This document shows, one piece after another, positions 1-13,468 of a stretch of DNA of 64,000 nt. Source of the DNA: Onchocerca volvulus (taxonomy: Eukaryota > Nematoda > Chromadorea > Rhabditida > Onchocercidae); assembly GCA_000499405.2 (NCBI GenBank), contig HG738140.1, forward strand, positions 9,079,560 through 9,143,559, read 5' to 3'. The position numbers and the translations under genes were made by a program. How positions within the stretch are numbered: position 1 is the first letter of the stretch; every line of letters starts with the position of its first letter. The notes beneath the pieces are model-generated. The model made no database searches and had not been told where the DNA came from. It saw only the letters and a program-made list of their open reading frames with translations.

Positions 1-689
1 AAAACACTTCAAATGTTAGTTTTAAAGGAATCAATAAATTTTCAAGAGAATTTTTTTGGGAATTTTTGATTTTCACTTGAATGAAAGAACTTTGAAAAGA
101 TAATTAATCTTGTGTTTTACAATTATGGTGCATCACATAATGTTATTTCATTTTCATACTTAGGTGCAGTTGGAAAAGATTTTTTAGTACAGAATCTTTC
201 TCTTATATTTCCTACATTTTTTTTTCAAGTCTTTTCGATTTAGGTGATACTCTTTCTATTCTTTCATGTTTGTTAGATAATTGACAAAAAAAGGAATGAA
301 TTATGATTCACGCTATATGGTTTACCTGATATTTTTGCAACTTCATGACCTCTTTGCAATTCTGTTTAGTTAGATTTGATTGACCATGTTAATAGTTACA
401 TTTCCAAAGATTTTATGGGTCTATTTCAATGCGCTCCAGTTTAGATAAACCATTTATTGCTTCTAATGCTTTAATTCTAATACTAAGTGAAATTCATATG
501 GATTATACAAAGTTCCTTTTATCTGGATTCTTTTGTCTGTAATTTTATTTTTATTACATAAATTTGAAATACCGGTAAAGTTATAATTTAGGGAATACAA
601 ATGAGTTATAGATGACTTCGCTGCGGAATTTTCTTGATATGAGTTTTTACATGCATTGTCACCACAAAATTGACAAAAAAATGTTTTAG
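1..689. other. presumed intron upstream of the ING exons
   Basis: No convincing exon is seen before the acceptor at 688-689. The stretch is AT-rich and probably lies in an intron of the ING-type gene. A short piece after the ttag at 164-165 is open for only a few codons and was not called. Confidence 0.4.
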
Positions 690-2685
690 CCAGTTACTTT
701 TATTGGAACATCTGGTCATTCTGCTCCAGGACAGCCAATGATGTCACTCGCCGTCCAAGAAAGTCGGCACGGGCGTCCAAGAAAGTAGCTTTTCTTGCTG
801 TAGTAATTGTCAAATCCGTTTATAATTGTAACTTTTAAAAATCTTTTTGTTGAAGAGCTTTCAAGTCTTACAATGTCATTTCTTTTTTTTTTTTTGATTC
901 TTCGATTTTTTCTATAACAATGAATATTTATACTTTAGGCTAACCTCTAGAGCTCAAGAAATGCTATACACCATGCAACGCCATGAACGTCGTGCAGCAA
1001 GTTTTACTTCACCCGAACTAATGCAGGGAAGTGACGATGAATCTGATTCTGACCGACGGGTATGGTGTTTTTGTCGTGAAGTAAGTTTCTATTTTTATTT
1101 GAAATACTGATAAATCATTTTTTTCGAAAATATTATGATCTTTAAAGTTATGTGCTTGCAAACATGGATGCATCACTGACAGGGACTTAGGTTATCCCGG
1201 GATAGTAAAATTTAAAAAAAAAAAAAAGAATTAAGATTTTTGTGGGAAATTAATAGCTTTTCTGATTAGAGAAGTGAAAAGATGACGAAAAAAATGTAGG
1301 TTTTAAGTAAAAAGTTCATTTATGCGAAATATTTTCTGGTATTTCTTACAAAATCGTAACTTATGCTGATGGGGAAATGTACTTAACCGTCTTTTTTTTA
1401 ACCGAGCATTTTTTTATAGCATCGATATTGAGAATTTTTGTTCAAGAAATGCAACATATTGAAATAGAAAGATTTGAAGAAGTTTTATACTATATGAAGT
1501 AGGAATAAAATTATAATGAAAAACTTTAATCTTCGTTGTATTTCCCCACATTTTTTCTTCTCTCAGTTCCTCGTTTTTTTTTTTTTTTTTTGCATTTTAA
1601 AAATGAGTAAAAATGAATTTGAAAAACAAACTGTATAAGTGGGTAAAAAGGTGTGAAACCGTGCTTCATCAATATGTTAATATGTTATTGTTTTATTGCC
1701 AGAAATTATTTTCGTTATTTTTACTATACTGTGTTATTAGTACGGAACTGAAATGCATATATCACTGTATAATTCATTTGACATCCATTAACTGTAATAG
1801 TAACAACAGTTGTACTGTCATATAAGTGCTAATAAATAATATTATTAAATAAATAGGACTATTAATAAAATAATAAATAATACTTTATCAATAAATAGTA
1901 CTATCCATGTAAATGTAAACAATAGTATAAAAAAGACCCACGCTAGCATCATATATCATTTCGGCAGTATTCTCGAAAAATAGTTTAGGACTGAAAATAT
2001 TGTTTGTCGTTTACTTGTAGAGTAACCATAAATAATAATTTGTGTCTTCTATTATGAAAGAGATAAATTACTTTGAAAAAATAATAGTGTGATAAAAAAT
2101 GGGACATGAAGGAATATGGCAGAAAAAAATAATGCGGAATGGAATTATGTTCAAAAATTTATGTTTTATAAGATTGAAGCAATTGACATTTTGAGGGTAG
2201 CAATGTAGAACAGAATGTGAAGTCTAACGGTAAAAAAAAAATTTCTCAAGTTTTCAATTATTGTAAATCTTCTTAATTTTCTTGATAGTTACTTGAGCTA
2301 TCTTGAAAACCAACTTGAGATTTCGAATGATTCATCCTAGAAGCTTTTCAGGACTACAATCCGGAGTAGAAATGAATATTTGAAATGAATATTAGATCTG
2401 TGAATGAGTTTTAATCGATGACATGTTGATAGCTTTGAAAGACGGCATCTTGTGCTGAGATTACATATGACTAACACATTTGTTACATGTTAATTGATTC
2501 TGTTGATTCATGATTTTTAGAAAGCATATGGTTCGATGGTTGCTTGCGATGATCCTGCATGTCGTTATGAGTGGTTTCATTATGGATGTGTTAACGTCAT
2601 CGAAAAACCCAAAGGAAAATGGTATTGCCCGGAATGTGCACCAAAACATTCAACATCTGAAATGAGTGGCATAGGAAAGATGTAA
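690..2685 (+). CDS. ING-family PHD-finger protein, probably ING3-like (last three exons, 5' end outside window)
   Basis: ING proteins are subunits of histone acetyltransferase or deacetylase complexes; their C-terminal PHD finger reads methylated histone H3 lysine 4 in the nucleus. Three exons join in phase: 690-784, 939-1080 and 2521-2685, ending in TAA. The first two encode a linker with a basic GRPRKL stretch and an acidic GSDDESDSD run. The PHD starts at the end of the middle exon (VWCFCRE) and continues through SMVACDDPACRYEWFHYGC to KGKWYCPEC, so all Cys4-His-Cys3 zinc ligands are present. WFHYGC and PKGKWYCP are ING hallmarks, and HYGC is closest to ING3 as I know it. Introns have gtagct/gtaagt donors and ttatactttag/gatttttag acceptors. 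The N-terminal ING coiled-coil exons must lie upstream. Sure of the family, less of the subtype. Confidence 0.9.
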
Positions 2686-3506
2686 ACTGCGATCTTTTGA
2701 GTTTATAAAACTTATCCCTTAATTTATCAATTTTTTCGTGTCAGGTTTAGTTGTACTGTTGTGAAATGGGTCGCCTATGATCATAAATTTTTGTAATCAG
2801 ATCCAAGAACTCACGACTTAGGTGAATTATTTTTTTTTCTTCAGCAATTATTCTTTATCCAATAATGAAATTATATAGTAACTTTAGTTATCATCTTTTA
2901 TTGATATTTTTTCATATGCTTCTCCTACCGGTACTGTATCACATCTCTTCTTATTGATCTTATGTTATATTATATCTGTCATAGCTGCTGTTCCCGAACT
3001 ACCTCATATTTCTTTGATATGTTTGACACAGAGATTATCTAAGTTTTAATTTAAAGACTTTTTTTTCTTTTTGAACCTTAATAAGATGCATAATTTTGAC
3101 TCCGAAGGTTGGATAGTTTTGTGACTTAATGTTCCATCTACGTTTCAGTTTAGTTGTTATTACTTCTTTTTAAATACTTTTTATTTCACATATTTTCTAA
3201 TAGCATTAATGTTTGACATTGTCATTGTAGTCCTCTAATTTCTGAAAATGCCACTTTAAAAGTGGAATTTGAGGATTAGCGCTTAGCTACCATTTATTTT
3301 AATCTATGTAATACGGGTTAATTTATGAAAGAGAAATTGGGGATTTTCACTATTTCATTCGGTTGTTTCTTAATGCCTTCTTCGCTTATTCAAAGTCTCA
3401 TGGAATATGTTTCGTCCCATTACTCGGTTTTTCCTATTCCTGAATCGTTAGTTCATGAAATTTTTTTTTCTCATTAATAATTTTCTTCACTTAAGGGACT
3501 ATCGTC

Positions 3507-3508
<2 letters not shown>

Positions 3509-3571
<63 letters not shown>
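3509..3571. repeat. (ATT)n microsatellite
   Basis: About 20 perfect ATT/TTA units, followed by a degenerate tail of ATT, GTT and ATC triplets up to about 3620. Confidence 0.97.
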
Positions 3572-3572
<1 letters not shown>

Positions 3573-5202
3573 CATTATTATTGTTGTTATTATCTTTATT
3601 GTTATCATTATCATTATTGTAAATGATGCTTTATTATCTTGAATTTATGGACTCGTTTATATTTAACATGTAATCTAAAATGATATGTGTAGTTTGGTAT
3701 TGCATGTGTATAATTTTACATTGTCATTGTAGTAATCTCAATTATTAAAGGAGAAAATTTAATTGCGATCGTTTGCCAACAGATTTAAAATTGGAGGGCG
3801 ATAAAATATATTTTATTGCCTACGAATCATTACCAAATGTCCAAACATGTTATTATGGTTGTCGAGATAAAAATTTCTTGTCGATATTCCCTCGAATTAT
3901 GTGATATCAGAGATCCAGTATTGTAATAATAATTGGGAATATTGTATCCCATGAATTCTGTTGTACAAATGTTTTGTATTTTTGTGGCATGATTTTTCTG
4001 TTTTGATACGGTATTTTCCAAGAATACTGTAAAATGATGAAAATATGTCTTTGTGTCCCTGCAATATTGCAAAAAGTCGACAAACTAAGAGACATCCGAA
4101 AATGGGTTGAAGATGGGTGAGGATAGCAATAGTGAAGCATCTGGAAAATATTAGTCGAAAATTTTCATTTGTTATGAATATAAAAATATATAATACTCAA
4201 ATATTTTTCATGTGACTTATTATGTGATCATTTCAGCTGTGAAATATCTGCTTCAGTAGTGGGGCAGTTTCAAGAGAATGTGATTGAGGTAGTTCTAACT
4301 TGAGCAGAAGTTTGGTGATGTCCAGAATTCACATTTTCATATCTTAATTTGTGAAAGTTTGTCACCTCAAAAAAGTTTAGGCTACCTGAGTCACACCATA
4401 AGATATTGTGTGAACAAGGAAGAATCCAATAAGGTACTGATTGAAAAACATAAAATGAATTGTGATTTCTCTTTCGGAAAATTACACGTAACGAGTAATG
4501 ATTCATTTGATTTGAATACGACGATAATAATTTCATTGAAGTCGTTTGTATGATAATAAAGCGGAAGCGAACTGAATTGCATAGATCTCTGGAAGGGAAA
4601 AATGCCAACATGGATTCTATCTTCTCGTAACTTTATCGTAACGGCTTCATGATTCTGCAATACTGCAATGAAATCAATTAATATAAACTAAGTTTACTTT
4701 CTAGTAGTGATAGAACAACTGTCAACTGTCCTGAAAATGACAATTTAACTCCAAATAAATACATACTCGGCTCTACCTGTAAAACTTAGCTTTTATAGCT
4801 TCATTGATCAATTTTTCAACTCCATTTTATATTTGAAATCATTTCCAATAATCATTCATGTGTATTTTAGATAATCATATCATTAAACGCATATATTATA
4901 AAAATGTTTGACAAATCTTATTCAATGAATGTAAATTACAGTTCCATTACTCTTATCAGTTTACTTTTGGTAGTAACTATGAACAGATGCTATACTTCAA
5001 ATGACGACAGCTATAAAGAGCAAAAATATAGCAAAAAACAAAGAAAAAAATTGAAGGCTGAGAAAGAATGATACATTGTTTCATCGGTTTTTTGAAACAC
5101 TAAAATGAAGAATATTCATGTGAATTTTCTGAATTTTTTTGAATGAATTTTCTATAAATTGAAGAATTTTCTTACATTCGCTCGAGCAATTTGAGTCATT
5201 CA

Positions 5203-5385
5203 TCTATATAAATTAAAATATAAGTTTTTGTTATCCAAATTCTTCACCGATTGCTTTGAAATTTTAACACAATGTTGCATTCGAATAGGCGCGTACTGGA
5301 GAACATTCAAAGATTTAAGATTGGAACAAATGAACATTTACATTTTTATTTATATAGACTAGCTGTACCGGCAACACTTCGCGTT
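5203..5385 (+). repeat. interspersed repeat, copy A
   Basis: Begins near tctatataaattaaaatat, contains ttcaccgattgctttgaaat followed by gttgcattcgaataggcgcg, and ends with ctagctgtaccggcaacact, ttcgcgttcc and agctag. The same ordered blocks recur at 35161-35450 and 35458-35690, so this is a dispersed family. No coding capacity is seen. It could be a non-autonomous DNA transposon or Helitron-like element; the class is not determinable by eye. Confidence 0.7.
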
Positions 5386-5542
5386 CCAGCTAGTACAAAA
5401 ATAAAATTGCAGACTTAAAATAAAACTAAAACTGTACCTTTCAATCGATTTTCTGAGGCTTCTACGCTTGTATGGTTTCAAATAGTTTTTTTCTTATTAT
5501 TGTGACGATTTAAATAAAATACCTTGTATCTACATAATTGAT

Positions 5543-5582
5543 TGTTTGACTTCTAAAAAAATTTTTTTTTAGAAGTCAAACA
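5543..5582. repeat. near-perfect inverted repeat (hairpin)
   Basis: The left arm tgtttgacttct plus a run of A is mirrored by a run of T plus agaagtcaaaca, giving about 19 paired bases with almost no loop. It may be a small mobile-element relic or a structured RNA element. Function unknown. Confidence 0.85.
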
Positions 5583-6147
5583 CACTTCACATTTTTTTCA
5601 ACCTCCAGTATTTACAGCGTAACATATAGTACATACTACTGAAATGAATTGTTTTAGTTCCATTCAGGTTCTACGTTATTGACATCTTTTATTGTTACCA
5701 GTTTGGTTTAATATGCTATTCTAATAGCGATTGTCATATGTGGAAGTTATTCATGCAACTTACTGAGGACCGCAAAAAAGCGAAGATTAAAACGAAATTG
5801 CATGTAATATTTATCTAATTGCGAAATCATTTTCTAAATTAAAGTCTGAATGCATTTATCATTCATTATTGTTGGCTTCTTCTTTGCTTTGCTTTCATCG
5901 TTTCATTTTTCTATAAAAATTCATTTCTCTTGCGTTCATTTGAAGTTCTCTTCATTAACTGCTGCTATTTTATTCTTTCCATGTGACACGCCGTTTCTGT
6001 GACAACTTTCGAGACAAATAAATCTGTAGAAAAGAAGGAAGTGCGTGACCTTTAAGACAAGGTTTGAGGAGTGATTCTGCAAGGTAACGTTTGATACGTT
6101 CATCCATCTTCGTGAAATTAGATTAGCATAATGTGCGTCACTTTACA

Positions 6148-6294
6148 ATGTTGCATAGAGATTCGAAAATTGCATGGCGTGGTCGTGAAGCATTGTGCGA
6201 GAGTGTAACTTCTGAATGTGCGATACTGCATGCAAGGCTTCTTGGTGCATGTCCTGTCGGCATTAGGTTAGTGCTCGTAATCAGTGATAAGTGA
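6148..6294 (+). CDS. candidate short exon or small ORF upstream of spermidine synthase (unrecognised)
   Basis: An ATG opens 48 codons (MLHRDSKIAWRGREALCE..., ends ISDK), ending in TGA. The stretch is richer in G and C than its surroundings, and a good donor (AG then gttagt) sits at 6266-6267, so it could be a first coding exon of about 39 codons. I do not recognise the peptide and could not join it in phase to the spermidine synthase exons. It may equally be chance. Confidence 0.2.
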   Translation: MLHRDSKIAWRGREALCESVTSECAILHARLLGACPVGIRLVLVISDK

Positions 6295-6736
6295 TACAGC
6301 GAACTCTTCGTGGTATTGTTTGCCATTCACATATCACTTTATCATCATCTGTTTCTATTATTTTTGGTAAATGATTGCATAGTATTTATCTTTTTCCTTT
6401 GTCATACTACATACAGGAGTGATTGATTCTCATATCATTCATTCATCATTTCGTTCTCAAATCTTGTCGTTGTCTTTCAGAAAATTAAATATCCTATCTC
6501 TGATTCCACTTATTGAGATTCAAATCATTTCGTATAAATAAAGATGTCATTATCAACAATATATAGGAGTACTACCATGATTGCATGGCGATGCTTGTCG
6601 CGTAGAAGTGCGAAATTTGATGCAATTTCCTTTTATGTGATGTAACATTATATATTGAACGGTATTTAGGAGAAAAAGATATATCAGTTGAAAGTTTGCA
6701 CAATTTCGATTTGCTTAGAAAATTGAAAATTTGAGG

Positions 6737-9192
<2,456 letters not shown>

Positions 9193-12100
9193 TTTTCTCT
9201 CGAAATTCTGAAATGTATTTGAAACTGTTTAATTCTATCGAAAGCTTTTCAGGCTCTGTGTGTATGACTAAAGAGCAAAGATAAGAATTCGTTCCCATTA
9301 TTGATTGATGTAAAACATTAAGGTGTTCCTTTTTGTTTATGTCAGATAAACGACCAAAAAAATTTGTTAATCTTTTCTTCTGTTTTTTAATGCTCTATTG
9401 AATTATATTGTTTTAATATCCGGTTTTTACTAATTTTCAGTTGTGAATCTGAAGAAAAAATTCCCAACAAACTAAACTTATTCTCATTGGATCAGTTTTT
9501 TTGTGAATTTTTTTATTTGAGACATGTTGTGATAATATCATGTTTATTTTTGAAATTAATATCTAGTGAAAAAAAAATTTTGTGAGATTGGTATACTATA
9601 CTGAACATGGAAATTCTATTATTTTCACTGGATATTATTTGGTAAATTTGGATCGTTCCTTTAATTTGTTATTATAAATATTAAAATATATAATGCAGAG
9701 CATAAAAAGAATTATCGAATTTTGTACGAATCGTAAGTTAGATACTTCAAATTCATAAAATCAAAGTGACTTACTCTGATTTCTATGATGAAGAATTTGG
9801 TTATTATCGTTTTAAACGCTGAAGTAAATTTGTGATTAAAGATTCAAAATTTGTTCGATTTTCGGAAAATTGATACCTTCTTTCGTATCTTTTTTTTTGG
9901 TCTGTGAAAAATCGAAATCATTTTGAATTGGATGTACGACGACGATCTTTTTCGAGAACCTGCAAGAATCGAAAATAATTTGTCTGTCTTTTCTTTTTTT
10001 TTTTGTTAGCGAGTAATATTGATTAAACTGGTTTTCTGGAATGGTTTTGTCACGATAAGCTGTTTGTGCTGATGCATCTTTTAATGATGAAAATGCTGGA
10101 ATTAGCAGACAAGTGAAGATCGCCTCAAATTTCAACTTACTGTCATATGAGAAAGGTTATATCCTTAGCTAAGTGACTAAGCTGGAGAAGCAACTTTTGA
10201 GACATCGGTCCTGGTAATCTTGCGACATGTTTAAAACTGCTAAATTACTTGCGAAGTGTTTAGTTTTTTTTTTTTCTTTTTTTTCTACAAAATAATATCA
10301 TTTTGGAAAATTCGGTGAGAACCTCCATGAAGATTCACGAAATTCGGATAAATATGCTTAATGTAGTCGAGAAATTCGGGAATGTAATTGCAAGAATTTT
10401 CGTGCTGCTAATCAAGTGTAGGATTTTAGAGTTTGATGATAGCGAGGCTGAAGTTAAAAGTCTATGCAAAATATATGATGTACAAAAAAAAAAAATTATG
10501 AACTATTTGATGGAATCAATTGAAACTTGAAGCAAGAACTTGAAACGTACTACATAGCATCGTGATGTATGAGACTCAATTATAGCCTTATAATCCAATA
10601 CGGTCAACAAATCACTGTAGGAAACATTTACTTAAAAGTAGGCTCGTTGATGATAAGTAATGCCAAATTCGAATCCAAAGATTAAGCAATAATCTTGGTC
10701 GTAATTTTGACTTAATTAATTTAGATTGAAGTTGAAGTTTAAATTAACTAAAACAAATCCAATGAGCAGTATTTAATGCTGGAAATAGTAATGACAGCCG
10801 AAACAGTCATAAGCTGATGATAAATGAAAACAGCGAAAAATCCGCTTGATGAACTTTGTTCAGTGGAATTGTTGATAAAGTTGATTGAATTTCTGTGTTT
10901 GTTTCAGATTGTTTGATTGAATGATTATGCAAGCATGTTGTGAGTTTTATTCATGCATTGATTTACTATCGCCCATTATTATTACAATCATTATCATCAT
11001 TTCTATCATTTTTATTCTTATTATCTTAATCACTGTCATATTTTTGATACTACAATTATCACCAATTGTTGTTAACGTTGCCGATGACTTTTGAACTCAT
11101 TTACAATCATAAGTCACCCAAAAGTTTTTGTTGACAAACAAAATATAAACAAGAATGAGAAGATGGAAAAACCGCAACTAGTTATATTTTGTATTTATAA
11201 CTGTTCGCATATAATATTAATAATTCCGGACACTGTCACTCTCTTTTTCCACAATCTTTAATTGACCTTGAAACCATTCTTCATATCTATTACAATAATC
11301 ACGACTAAAAAATGAGATCCATCGACGGATAAGGTAGAAGTTTTCCAATCATTGCTTGCTTTTCCAATTTCAAATGATCTGTAACTTTCAAAAAGTTGGG
11401 ATCTTGAGATTATTCGAATATGGTGCAGCTTCTAGACATTCGATTTAAAGATTTACTTTTTTAAATAGATGTGAACCTAGCCTTTACCAGATCCTGCACA
11501 TCATTGTAACACCTTCATTGCAACAACGAACATCTAACAATTTGACTTGGTTTTTCGGTTTTCATAGTTTTAAAAAATTGAACATCCCACTATATCACAT
11601 TGTTTCTATTTCTGGCACTAAACAGTAATGATGTAAGAACCAATTTTTGGTTTAAAGTGATGTAAATATTTCGATTCCTAACATAAGCATTGTTAAAAAC
11701 TGAGATGATACGAGTTTTTGATGAAATTAGCAAATAGAATTCTATATTCCAAATTCCATTTTAGTGAAAGCGTTTTAGATTTATTTCGAGTAATCTGTCT
11801 GAAACCATAAAGTTTGGGCAGATATGGTTACATTTCAAGAAATATCCTGTACTAGATATCATGTTTTATAATTATTTATCAAGTGCGAAACACTTGAGCA
11901 AAACGCTTGTAAGAGAAATATACCAAAGAGTAAAAAAAATTCGAGAACAAAATAAGGTCCTTTAGATAATGAATGAAAGGAATAAAAAATTTTTAAACAA
12001 GGAAAAAGAAAATTCGTTTACATCACGGGTGCTGAATGAAGTTAGAAAGGAGTTTAGCACAAAAACAGAAAATGTTTTATGCGGTGGAAAACAGAAAAAA

Positions 12101-13468
12101 AAAAGGAAAATAAAGAAAAAATTTCTTCATAGACATATTAACAGATTTATACAAATAAATCGCTTTTTTAAGAGAAAAACATATGAAGCAAATGAACCAA
12201 AATACTGCTTTACCGCTTATCTAAAAGTAGGACAATTTTAACATTCTTCACTATGATACTTTACAATTCAATTTAAGAATCAAATGTCAATGATATCAAT
12301 TTTATTGATCAACAGAAAACCGAATTTGGCTGAAAAAATTATTCAAAATTTCCGACATAACGAAATATGCACACGCACTCGGATGAATGAAAACAGACGA
12401 ATACAGTTAATATTCAAAAAAGCCACTGGGAACACATAACGAGTGGGACTAAGAAGGAAAACGACTACTTTAAAAAAAAAAGTATTCAGTTCACACCATT
12501 TTTCACTTAATGCTAGCAAGATGTCAGCATGGATTAAATCCCGACTCATTGAAAATCTATCAAATGCTTCCATATGCATATTTGCCATCGATAATCCAGA
12601 TTACCTTTAGCAATATAACTATTAAGCAGTAAAAGTAAGAGCTAAAATTTCACAAAAATTCTCTAACAAAGAGTGAATGAAACTGAATAAATAATGCTCG
12701 AGATTTCTACATAAGCAAGAGATGAGAGGATTACATAGAGGAACTGGGATAGAAAACTTTATCTTTATTTGAATTCACTATAATGGATAACTTGGTCAGA
12801 CCATAACTTATTCAGATAACCTGTTCACAATAAAAATTTCTAGGCAATTAAGAGATGTTGAATTCCTACAAACTTTAAAGCATTTAATTTTTAAAAAGTA
12901 TTCAAAAATACTATTGAATTTATACGCACAAATTTCTAAAATAAAACCGAAAGCAACTTAATTCTTTTGTGAAAGTTAAAAGTACTTTTTCTCAAGGTGA
13001 TGAAATATAAAAAACTGAGCACAAAAAAGACATTTACCACTCGAGATTAAAATTAAATTTTATCTAAATTATCACTATGTAAAAAAAGAAGCAATAGTGA
13101 TAACTAATCTAAATTTCGAAAATGTATAAATTTGAGCTTTTGCAAATTTATAATGAAAAATTCAGCAAAATGAACTCCTCTTTTTGGAAAAAAAGCATAG
13201 GAAACCTGCACACATTGGACGGAAAAATGGAGATAGTGATAAACTTATAATTACATATAATTAATTATCCTGAAACCTTGAAGTCAGAAATAGATTGAAT
13301 GACTAAGAATTCAGGGTCTTCGCGAAACTTTATCACAAATTCAAAGCATCAAATCCGAATGTCTGAGAAAATTTTCTTAAACTGTATTAAGCTTTGATAG
13401 TGTCAATTATGAATCCAGAATCTAAGAAAAGTTTCGATGACTCGTTTTCATACATTCATAAAGATTCA
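9193..13468. other. gene-poor spacer between spermidine synthase and dab-1
   Basis: The two flanking genes converge here. It probably includes both 3' untranslated regions. Only short lysine- and asparagine-rich frames are present, with no recognisable domains. No RNA gene or repeat array was seen. Confidence 0.5.

Larger units (their letters stand above)
2686..6147. other. gene-poor spacer between ING-type gene and spermidine synthase
   Basis: No open frame with recognisable protein features on either strand. It holds an ATT microsatellite (3509-3571), an interspersed repeat copy (5203-5385) and a perfect-arm inverted repeat (5543-5582). The remainder is AT-rich and featureless to the eye. 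Confidence 0.5.

Noticed and set aside
10303..10530. 75-codon ATG frame after spermidine synthase
   Set aside because: No recognisable family and it cannot be joined to the enzyme; likely chance.
11969..12241. 90-codon lysine- and asparagine-rich ATG frame
   Set aside because: Composition matches random AT-rich DNA; no domain, splice context or neighbour supports it.
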